From: Burkholderiales bacterium | GTDB taxonomy: Bacteria; Pseudomonadota; Gammaproteobacteria; Burkholderiales; SG8-39 | Assembly (NCBI GenBank): GCA_016649475.1 | Contig: JAENXP010000203.1 | Location: 1 to 5,605, forward strand | Length of the DNA: 5,605 bases | Direction: 5' to 3' | Part shown: piece by piece, positions 1-5,575 of the stretch | Numbering within the stretch: the first letter of the stretch is position 1 | Layout of the letters: every line of letters starts with the position of its first letter | The notes under the pieces: model-generated | The model's input: only the letters and a program-made list of their open reading frames with translations | Databases searched by the model: none | Told to the model about the DNA's origin: nothing | Position numbers and translations under genes: made by a program

Positions 1-1950
1 GCGCAGCGTCTTGACGTCGAACACGTGCATGTTGCGCATATGCGCCTTGAGGCGCTCGGGCGTCTGGCCGGTGTAGCCGATGGTCCAGGTGCCGCTGTTG
101 ACCTCGCGCAGCGTGTCCTCCATCTCGGGCTCGTCCATCCCGCCCTTGCCCTTGACCAGCTTGATGTTCTGCTTGCCGTCCTTTTTTCCGACCAACTGGT
201 CGGCAAAGCCGAGCTTCTGCGCCAACTGGTACATGATCATGTGGTCGGTGCGCGAATCGAACAAGGGCTCGATCACGCGTTCGCGCCACTGGAGCGAGCG
301 GTTCGATGCGGTGACGCTGCCAGAGGTCTCGAACTGCGTCGCTGCCGGCAGAAGGTAAGCGCCATCCTTGCGCACCATCGCAAACATCGACGCGCTCGCC
401 GAGGGATACGGATCGATGACGACCATCAGATCGAGCTTCTTCATGGCCTCGAGCTGCTCCGGACCACGTGATTGCGAATTCGGCGCGTGCCCCCAGAAAA
501 CGACAGCGCGCAGATTCGGATCCTGGTCGATATTTTCGTTTTTCTCCGTCACGGCGTCCGCCCAGCGCGAAACGGTGAAGCCGAATTTGCCCATCATCGC
601 CGCGCTGGCAAAACGTTTGTTCAGCCAGTCAAGATCGACGTTCCAGACGCGGGACCAGTGTTTCCACGCCCCTGGGGCAAGTCCGTAGTAGCCGGGAAGT
701 GACTGCGCATTCGGGCCTATATCGGTTGCGCCCTGCACGTTGTCGTGGCCGCGGTAGATATTGCAGCCGCCGCCGGTAATGCCGGCATTGCCTAGCGCGA
801 GCATCAGGACCGCACTCGCGCGTGTAATCGCATTGCCGTTGGTGTGCTGTGTCTGTCCCATCGCCCAGATGATGAATCCGGGACGATTGTCCGACAGCAT
901 TTTCGCGGTTTCATACATGTCCTTCTCGGACACTCCGGTCACTTCCTCGACGGCGGCCGGCGAATACTTGGCCATCACCTCTTCTTTCACCTTGTCCATG
1001 CCGTAGACGCGGTCGTGGATGTATTTCTTGTCTTCCCAGCCGTTCTTGAAGATGTGATAGAGCAGACCGAACTGGAACGCAACGTCGGAACCCGAGCGGA
1101 TGCGGACGAATTTGTCGGCATGCGCCGCCGTGCGCGTAAAGCGCGGGTCGGCAACGATGATCTTGGCGCCGTTTTCCTTGGCGTGCAGAGTGTGCAGCAT
1201 CGAGACCGGGTGCGCCTCGGCCGCGTTCGATCCGAGGAAGAACAGGCACTTGGAATTCTGCTCGTCATTGTACGAGTTCGTCATCGCGCCGTAGCCCCAG
1301 GTGTTCGCGATGCCGGCGACCGTGGTCGAGTGGCAGATGCGCGCCTGGTGATCAATATTGTTCGAGCCCCAAAGCCCGATCCACTTGCGCAGCAGGTAGG
1401 ACTGCTCGTTGTTGTGCTTGGAGGAACCGAGGATGAACATCGCATCGGGGCCGCTTTCCTTTCTGATCGCGAGCAGTTTGTCGCCGATCTCCTGGTAAGC
1501 CTGGTCCCACGACACCTTTTTCCACTTGCCGCCTTCGAGCTTCATCGGAGACTTCAGGCGATGGGAGTTCTCGGTCATGCCATGCTCGCGCACCGCTGCG
1601 CCCTTGGCGCAATGGCCGCCCAGATTGAGCGGCGAATCGAACACCGGTTCCTGCCGCACCCACACGCCGTTCTGCACCACCGCGTCGATCGCGCAGCCAA
1701 CGGAACAGTGCGTACACACGGTGCGCTTCACTTCGACCTTGCTGCCTTCCAGTTTGGTCTCGCCGGCAGCCTGTGCGCTGCCTATCATGTTGAACGGCAG
1801 CTGGCTCGCGAACGCGCCCGCGCCTGCAGTCACGCCCGAGCGTTTTAGAAAGGTGCGGCGGTCGATAGTCTTGGCCAGCATGCCAGCCAAACCTCGGGAC
1901 AGGCGGCTTTGCGCCGAGGGCGCGCTAGTGGATTTTCGTGTGAGTAACAT
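1..1950 (-). CDS. fdhA: Formate dehydrogenase catalytic (alpha) subunit, cysteine type, Tat-exported; 3' end beyond window
   Basis: Catalytic subunit of a molybdopterin (bis-MGD, Mo or W) formate dehydrogenase oxidising formate to CO2. The frame is open for exactly 650 codons from ATG 1950 to the left edge; relatives are usually about 950 residues, so roughly a third is missing. Seen: a Tat signal at residues 29-62 (DRRTFLKR, hydrophobic stretch, AQA before the likely cut); a 4Fe-4S motif C79-x2-C82-x3-C86-x27-C114 followed by K116, the lysine that usually links cluster and pterin; and HQARICHSTT at 202-211, where C206 is the expected metal ligand followed by H207. RGHDNVQGA at 400-408 probably holds the active-site arginine. 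C206 is TGC (1333-1335), so no selenocysteine is used. The start is supported by AGGAGG 4 nt upstream; M24 is an alternative. It lies 9 bp after the small Tat gene. Family assignment is very secure; the symbol is by convention. Confidence 0.96.
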   Translation of the reverse strand, partial: MLLTRKSTSAPSAQSRLSRGLAGMLAKTIDRRTFLKRSGVTAGAGAFASQLPFNMIGSAQAAGETKLEGSKVEVKRTVCTHCSVGCAIDAVVQNGVWVRQEPVFDSPLNLGGHCAKGAAVREHGMTENSHRLKSPMKLEGGKWKKVSWDQAYQEIGDKLLAIRKESGPDAMFILGSSKHNNEQSYLLRKWIGLWGSNNIDHQARICHSTTVAGIANTWGYGAMTNSYNDEQNSKCLFFLGSNAAEAHPVSMLHTLHAKENGAKIIVADPRFTRTAAHADKFVRIRSGSDVAFQFGLLYHIFKNGWEDKKYIHDRVYGMDKVKEEVMAKYSPAAVEEVTGVSEKDMYETAKMLSDNRPGFIIWAMGQTQHTNGNAITRASAVLMLALGNAGITGGGCNIYRGHDNVQGATDIGPNAQSLPGYYGLAPGAWKHWSRVWNVDLDWLNKRFASAAMMGKFGFTVSRWADAVTEKNENIDQDPNLRAVVFWGHAPNSQSRGPEQLEAMKKLDLMVVIDPYPSASASMFAMVRKDGAYLLPAATQFETSGSVTASNRSLQWRERVIEPLFDSRTDHMIMYQLAQKLGFADQLVGKKDGKQNIKLVKGKGGMDEPEMEDTLREVNSGTWTIGYTGQTPERLKAHMRNMHVFDVKTLR

Positions 1951-1954
1951 GGCG

Positions 1955-1960
1955 CCTCCT
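1955..1960 (-). promoter_or_regulatory. Ribosome binding site of the catalytic subunit gene
   Basis: A perfect AGGAGG lies 4 nt before ATG 1950. It shares its first base with the last base of the TGA stop of the small Tat gene (1960-1962), so ribosomes ending there sit on this site. It favours ATG 1950 over the internal ATG at 1881. Confidence 0.85.
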
Positions 1961-2166
1961 CAGACTTTCGCGGTTCTGTAATAGTTGCGGACGTGCTCGG
2001 AGGCTTGGTAACCCCTGGTTTTCTTCTTGTCATCGCCACCCACGACAGGCTGCGACTGCGCCTGCGGCACGGTCTTCGCCGCTATCGCGGCGGCGCTTGC
2101 CGCGCCGCCTGCGCCGACCGCAAGCAGGAAATTTCTACGGCTCAGTTTGGTCTGGCCATGGCTCAT
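1960..2166 (-). CDS. Small twin-arginine signal protein, 'formate dehydrogenase region TAT target' type
   Basis: A 68-residue protein that is mostly a Tat signal: LSRRNFLLAVG at residues 8-18, an Ala/Gly-rich hydrophobic stretch to about residue 30, then a short charged tail (GGDDKKK) ending in GYQASEHVRNYYRTAKV. Small proteins with a Tat signal and a conserved Tyr/His/Arg tail are found next to formate dehydrogenase alpha genes (the TIGR02811-type family, from memory). The start chosen is ATG 2166, with AGGAGG at 2172-2177 spaced 5 nt away; an upstream in-frame TTG at 2193 lies within a hairpin and has no comparable site. Its TGA stop runs into the ribosome binding site of the catalytic gene. 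Role unknown: it may be a small subunit or export partner of the dehydrogenase. The short mature part has no cysteines, so it is unlikely to carry a Fe-S cluster. Confidence 0.88.
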   Translation of the reverse strand: MSHGQTKLSRRNFLLAVGAGGAASAAAIAAKTVPQAQSQPVVGGDDKKKTRGYQASEHVRNYYRTAKV

Positions 2167-2171
2167 GTTCG

Positions 2172-2177
2172 CCTCCT
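2172..2177 (-). promoter_or_regulatory. Ribosome binding site of the small Tat protein gene
   Basis: A perfect AGGAGG sits 5 nt before ATG 2166 and decides this start over the in-frame TTG at 2193. The surrounding TGAGGAGGCG is identical to the one before the catalytic gene. Confidence 0.85.
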
Positions 2178-2183
2178 CACAAA

Positions 2184-2202
2184 TGACCGTCAATGACGGT
2201 CA
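2184..2202 (-). repeat. Perfect inverted repeat between the chaperone and the small Tat gene
   Basis: TGACCGT and ACGGTCA (7-bp arms, 5-nt loop) form a perfect stem-loop. The TGA stop of the chaperone gene is the outer end of one arm. No T-run follows on the coding strand, so it is not a typical intrinsic terminator. It may stabilise or mark the mRNA, or tune expression of the downstream genes; this is inference. Confidence 0.6.
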
Positions 2203-2820
2203 GATCATTTCGAAAGAACCCGCTTCTACGTCGAGAAATGCCTTGGTGAAAGCTGCCACTTGCTTGTAAAAATTTGTATTGGGCGAAGCCATCACGGCGG
2301 CATAGATTTCAGGATACCAAGTATTAAGATACCCTATAAAGAACTTTTTTTGTTCTTGCACTGCAACATCACCCGAGCCCGTGGCGATCAAATGGCGCAT
2401 AACTTCACAAAGTCCGGAGAAATGATCTTCGTACTCTCCCACTGAGCGGTTCTTCGCCAGTCCCATCGCGCTCAATTCATCGCGCAGGCGCACCAGTACT
2501 CGTTCTTGTATATTTTCGGCAAGGTAGTGCGAAGCATAGAGAGTAATTTCGGCCTTGCCCGTACCGGCGAACACTCTGTCGTATTCCTCCCGTGCCGCCT
2601 CGACATCCATCGCCGCTGCGGCCGAGCTCAGCGCGCTCCAGGCCGCAGCCAGAGGCGCGTCCCCGCCCGCGATTTCATCGGCGCCGGCAATGGCGGCGAG
2701 CAATCCGGCGTCCGGCCCGGAATAGAACAAGCGCGCGATCAGCGCATAGAAATCGGCGCGCGCCTGGTCCTCCTCGACCATGGGCTGCGCGGATTCCATT
2801 TCAGGAGACTGCGCGTTCAC
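2200..2820 (-). CDS. TorD/DmsD-family molecular chaperone for the formate dehydrogenase
   Basis: A 206-residue, mostly helical protein of the TorD family, cytoplasmic chaperones that bind Tat signal peptides of molybdoenzymes and hold them until the cofactor is inserted. Seen: an N-terminal helix with ARADFYALIARLFYSGPD, an EEYDRVFAG segment, and the family-like VGEYEDHFSGLCEVMRHLI block in the middle, followed by a C-terminal helical part (KKFFIGYLNTWYPEIY). Length fits the family (about 200). The GTG at 2820 overlaps the stop of the 4Fe-4S gene as GTGA, which suggests translational coupling; no clear Shine-Dalgarno is visible. ATG 2799 or 2781 would give 199 or 193 residues and cannot be excluded. 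The likely client is the catalytic subunit encoded two genes downstream. The 3' half of the gene is much less GC-rich than the 5' half. Family is confident; the exact start is not. Confidence 0.9.
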   Translation of the reverse strand: MNAQSPEMESAQPMVEEDQARADFYALIARLFYSGPDAGLLAAIAGADEIAGGDAPLAAAWSALSSAAAAMDVEAAREEYDRVFAGTGKAEITLYASHYLAENIQERVLVRLRDELSAMGLAKNRSVGEYEDHFSGLCEVMRHLIATGSGDVAVQEQKKFFIGYLNTWYPEIYAAVMASPNTNFYKQVAAFTKAFLDVEAGSFEMI

Positions 2821-4913
2821 GATCGGATACCGAATATGGTTTGCTCGTTCTTGTTTTCCATCATGTCGACGACGCGGCAATCGCCGCACATCTGCAGCCG
2901 CTTCATGCCTTCGCCGGCAAACATGGGATGCGACCCCAGTTTGCCCACCATATTGTCCACCATCTGCTTGTTGCCGAATGGCTTGCCACAACTCACACAA
3001 TTGAACGGCACCGCCTCGTGCAGCACCTGTTCCGTCTTGGCTTGAGCGCTGAGCAGCAGCCGTGGCGCCAGGGATATCGCATTCTCAGGACAGGTGTTGG
3101 CGCACAGGCCGCATTGCACGCAATTGCGCTCGATGAATTTGAGCAGGGGCTGCTCGCGGCCGTCGACCAGGGCCGAGGCAGGACATGCGCCTACACAAGC
3201 CATGCACAGCGTGCAGGTGGCGCGGTTGACCTTGACCTGGCCCCAGGGCGCGCCCGCTTCCAGCGCGATCTCCGCCTGCGGAGCCGGCGCGTGGCGCGCC
3301 AGGTGCTCGATCGCAAATTCCAGGGTGGTGCGTTTTTCCTGGCCAAGATTGAAAACTGCCGCGTCGGCCACGGTGCGCGCCGGCCGCAGCGCCCAGACCT
3401 CGCGCTCGAGCAAGGCCGCGTCTTCGGTGACGTTCAGCTTGAAGTGCGTGCCGGCATAGCCCAGCGCGCTGACTATGGTCTGGGCATGACGCATCTGCTG
3501 TTCCATTGCCGGGCCGTATTCGTCTGCTTCCTGCTGGTTCGCCAGCAGCACTACCTGACTGGCACCGTAGCTGAGCGCGCCGAGCAGCGTATCCATGCCG
3601 AGCGCGGCAACGCTGTGGACCTCCAGCGGAATCACCCGCGCCGGCAGGCCGCCGCTTTTCCCCGGCTGCGCGCGGCGGCCGAGTTTGGCGATCAAATCGC
3701 GGCTGACGCCGGCATTGTGAAACAGGATGCACGCGTCTTTTCCGCCCGCGCCGCGATAAGTGGCGAGCATGGTCTTGAGCCGCCGGCCCAGTTCGGGCAC
3801 GCGCGGATAGACATGGGTCATCGCGCCCGAGGGGCACACGGTGGCACAGCCGCCGCAGCCCATGCACAGGTGTGGCTCTACTTTAATGCCGTCGCCATCG
3901 GCCGCAATTGCGCCGGTGGAGCAGGTGTCGATGCAGTTGCTGCAGCCGGCTTTGGCCGAACGGCTATGCGCGCAGATCCTGGCGTTGTAGGCGAAATACT
4001 TCGGCTTCTCGAACTCCCCCACCATTTGCGCCAGCTGCCCTGCGGCGAGAGCCTGTTCCATCGGATCGCGCCCCGGGGCGAGATAGCCTTGCGGCGGCTG
4101 CGCCAGCTTGATGCTGGGTTCGTCGCTGAGATCGAGCACCAGATCGAAGCGTTCACTGCGCGCGCGCTCGATGCGCTCGAAATCGATGGCACCGATGTCG
4201 CCGCAGGCCTTGACGCAGGCGCGATGCGACTTGCACTTGGCTGCATCGATCTGATAGCTGAAATCGATGGCCTGTTCCGGGCAGGCGCGGATGCAGTCGT
4301 TGCAGCGCGTGCAGGCTTCCAGGTCGATCGGATTTGCCTGCTCCCATGCCACCTCGAACGCGCCCAGGTAGCCGCTGATCGACTTGATCTGTCCCGACCA
4401 TACGGGATAGCTGCGCACCGCAGGGAGCTCGCCGCCCGAGCTGCTGGTAATGAGCACGCTCACCTCGAGCTGGTCCTTGAGCCGTTCGGCCCATTGCACC
4501 GAGGCTTGCGCCGGACCGACGATAAGCAGCTGCCCGTCCGAGCGGTAGCCGATGCTAGCCACCGGTTCGGGTTCGGGCAAGCCCGCCAGGGCCAGCAGCG
4601 CCGCAATCTTCGGTGTGGCCAGTTTTCCCTCAGCCGACCACCCCGCTGTTTCGCGAATGTTGACGAAGCGCAGCAGCGACTTCGAGCCTGCTGCCTGGGC
4701 AAGCTCGGAAAATAGCGGCGCTTCCTGCGTGCATGCGACCAACACGTCCGTATCGTTCAACACGGCCTCGAACGCACCCGTCTCCCTGCGGCACAATTGA
4801 CTGTGAATTTCGAGAGGCTTGCCCGCGTCAAGCGCCTTGGCAAGCAGCTTCGCATCAAGCTCGATCGTCTTGTTGCAGCTGCACAGCTTGAGCGTCTTCC
4901 CATCCAAGGACAT
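2817..4913 (-). CDS. Large multi-cluster 4Fe-4S protein with HdrA-like and MvhD-like regions
   Basis: A 698-residue iron-sulfur protein probably serving electron transfer or maturation for the formate dehydrogenase; no signal peptide or membrane segment is visible, so it is likely cytoplasmic. Regions in order: residues 1-190 resemble the HdrA N-terminus (LCSCNKTI, DVLVACTQE, FVNIRETAGW, then YLGAFEV before the clusters); ferredoxin motif C201/204/207/211 paired with C227/H230/C233/C237; C314 plus C324/327/331 paired with C350/353/356/360; residues 392-490 resemble MvhD/FrhD but lack its cysteines; classic motifs C567/570/573/577 and C598/601/604/608; and C639-x2-C642 with C676-x2-C679, a possible zinc or rubredoxin-like ribbon. 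Up to six 4Fe-4S clusters are possible. ATG 4913 follows the DUF3306 stop by 3 bp, with AAGGAG at 4924-4929 (10-nt spacer). The ferredoxin nature is certain; the HdrA/MvhD relationship is read by eye and the exact function is unknown. Confidence 0.93.
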   Translation of the reverse strand: MSLDGKTLKLCSCNKTIELDAKLLAKALDAGKPLEIHSQLCRRETGAFEAVLNDTDVLVACTQEAPLFSELAQAAGSKSLLRFVNIRETAGWSAEGKLATPKIAALLALAGLPEPEPVASIGYRSDGQLLIVGPAQASVQWAERLKDQLEVSVLITSSSGGELPAVRSYPVWSGQIKSISGYLGAFEVAWEQANPIDLEACTRCNDCIRACPEQAIDFSYQIDAAKCKSHRACVKACGDIGAIDFERIERARSERFDLVLDLSDEPSIKLAQPPQGYLAPGRDPMEQALAAGQLAQMVGEFEKPKYFAYNARICAHSRSAKAGCSNCIDTCSTGAIAADGDGIKVEPHLCMGCGGCATVCPSGAMTHVYPRVPELGRRLKTMLATYRGAGGKDACILFHNAGVSRDLIAKLGRRAQPGKSGGLPARVIPLEVHSVAALGMDTLLGALSYGASQVVLLANQQEADEYGPAMEQQMRHAQTIVSALGYAGTHFKLNVTEDAALLEREVWALRPARTVADAAVFNLGQEKRTTLEFAIEHLARHAPAPQAEIALEAGAPWGQVKVNRATCTLCMACVGACPASALVDGREQPLLKFIERNCVQCGLCANTCPENAISLAPRLLLSAQAKTEQVLHEAVPFNCVSCGKPFGNKQMVDNMVGKLGSHPMFAGEGMKRLQMCGDCRVVDMMENKNEQTIFGIRS

Positions 4914-4916
4914 GTT

Positions 4917-5462
4917 TCAGCTGCTCCTTTGCTCTGTTTCGTCGGCGCCCTTCTGGACGGCGCCGTCGTCCTCCGGTGACCAGGTGTCCGCGAGCGCTTG
5001 CGCTTCCTCTGCAGTCTCTGTGGTCTCTGCGGTCTCTGCTGTCTCTGCAGTCTGCTCGATGTGCTCCCCGGCGACCTGCGTTTCCGGCGTTTCGCTTTCT
5101 TCCGGTTCCGGGCCCCGCAAGGTACGCCGCGCATGCTGCAACTTATCGACCATGGCCGCCGGCAGGTCTTCGAGCGCCGCATAGTCCTCGGCATAGTCGT
5201 CCAGACCATCGGTGATATTGAACCGCGGGTCGGTGAATAATTTCTTCAACGCGATCCGCCGCACGACTTGATCCACCCTGCTGTCCATGAAACCCCTGAA
5301 ATCGGACTCGAAGCTGAGCGTGTCGACCGGCGGCAACTCCGGCAACGGCCTGGCATCCGCCGGCTTTGGCGCTTCCTGCTGCGGCTGTTCACGCGCCTCC
5401 TGCTTGCGCCGCGACCAGCGCGATACGAAGGGTTCCTTCTGTTCTTTCTCCTGGGTCGACAT
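4917..5462 (-). CDS. DUF3306 family protein, formate dehydrogenase cluster accessory
   Basis: A 181-residue soluble, hydrophilic protein with no signal peptide or membrane segment. Seen: an N-terminal FVSRWSRRK at residues 12-20, a Pro-rich stretch (PLPELPPVDTL), then the core with FESDFRGFMDSRVDQVVRR, ALKKLFTDPRFN and DGLDDYAEDYAAL at about residues 51-97. This pattern fits DUF3306, a family found beside formate dehydrogenase genes with no established function. The remaining third (from about 118) is acidic and low complexity, including a TAE repeat at 138-152, and probably disordered. ATG 5462 is the only reasonable start, though its ribosome site (AGGA almost touching the ATG) is poor. Its usual partner DUF3305 would lie upstream but is not visible in the remaining 143 bp. 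The gene appears to lead the operon as far as this window shows. Confidence 0.85.
   Translation of the reverse strand: MSTQEKEQKEPFVSRWSRRKQEAREQPQQEAPKPADARPLPELPPVDTLSFESDFRGFMDSRVDQVVRRIALKKLFTDPRFNITDGLDDYAEDYAALEDLPAAMVDKLQHARRTLRGPEPEESETPETQVAGEHIEQTAETAETAETTETAEEAQALADTWSPEDDGAVQKGADETEQRSS
4924..4929 (-). promoter_or_regulatory. Ribosome binding site of the 4Fe-4S protein gene
   Basis: AAGGAG lies within the last codons of the DUF3306 gene, 10 nt before ATG 4913. The spacer is somewhat long, but no better site exists and the gene junction (3 bp) fits coupled translation. Confidence 0.6.
5007..5051 (-). repeat. In-frame 9-bp tandem repeat encoding Thr-Ala-Glu units
   Basis: Five consecutive 9-bp units of the type ACCGCAGAG/ACAGCAGAG code for TAE, TAE, TAE, TTE, TAE at residues 138-152 of the DUF3306 protein. 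The unit length is a multiple of three, so changes in copy number keep the frame. Confidence 0.8.
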
Positions 5463-5488
5463 TTCCTGAATTCCGCAATCTAAGAGTT

Positions 5489-5500
5489 CATTTCAAAATG
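5489..5500. repeat. Short palindrome upstream of the DUF3306 gene
   Basis: CATTT and AAATG separated by 2 nt form a perfect 12-bp palindrome in the most AT-rich part of the upstream region, 27 bp before the start codon. It could be a small operator or chance; there is no second copy in the window. Confidence 0.3.
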
Positions 5501-5530
5501 AGGGGATACGCCCCGAAGGTCTCGATCCCC

Positions 5531-5558
5531 CTTCCTCGGTCCCGCTTCCTCGGTCCCG
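5531..5558. repeat. Two adjacent copies of a 14-bp direct repeat
   Basis: CTTCCTCGGTCCCG occurs twice head to tail with no mismatch, followed at 5564-5577 by two copies of CGGGAGA. Tandem units of this kind are typical of non-coding repeat elements rather than of a gene. The second copy also feeds a TCCCG/CGGGA stem (5554-5568). Confidence 0.75.
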
Positions 5559-5575
5559 CTCGACGGGAGACGGGA

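Larger units (their letters stand above)
1..5462 (-). other. Predicted formate dehydrogenase operon (five genes, left end open)
   Basis: All five genes run on the minus strand with junctions of 3 bp, a 4-bp overlap, 33 bp and 9 bp. There is no terminator-like hairpin with a T-run between them and no promoter-sized gap. Gene content (DUF3306, ferredoxin, TorD chaperone, small Tat protein, catalytic subunit) is functionally coherent. No convincing sigma-70 or sigma-54 promoter was found in 5463-5605, so the transcript may begin upstream. Confidence 0.75.

Noticed and set aside
844..1848. A 334-codon plus-strand open frame opposite the catalytic subunit
   Set aside because: It mirrors the conserved formate dehydrogenase frame, has no recognisable motif and is explained by codon bias on the other strand.
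2821..3000. Longer version of the TorD chaperone starting at 3000 (266 residues)
   Set aside because: The extra 60 residues overlap the end of the 4Fe-4S gene, are Arg-rich shadow sequence and exceed the normal family length.
2592..4715. A 707-codon open frame on the plus strand opposite the 4Fe-4S gene
   Set aside because: Its product is Arg/Ala/His-rich with no domain pattern, it has no good start context, and it lies antisense to a gene with six clear cysteine motifs. Long antisense frames are expected in GC-rich genes.
5463..5500. Possible sigma-70 promoter (TTGAAA near 5492, GAATTC 17 nt on; or TAGATT near 5480)
   Set aside because: The first has almost no -10 match and the second lacks a -35 partner; no sigma-54 GG/GC pair was found either.
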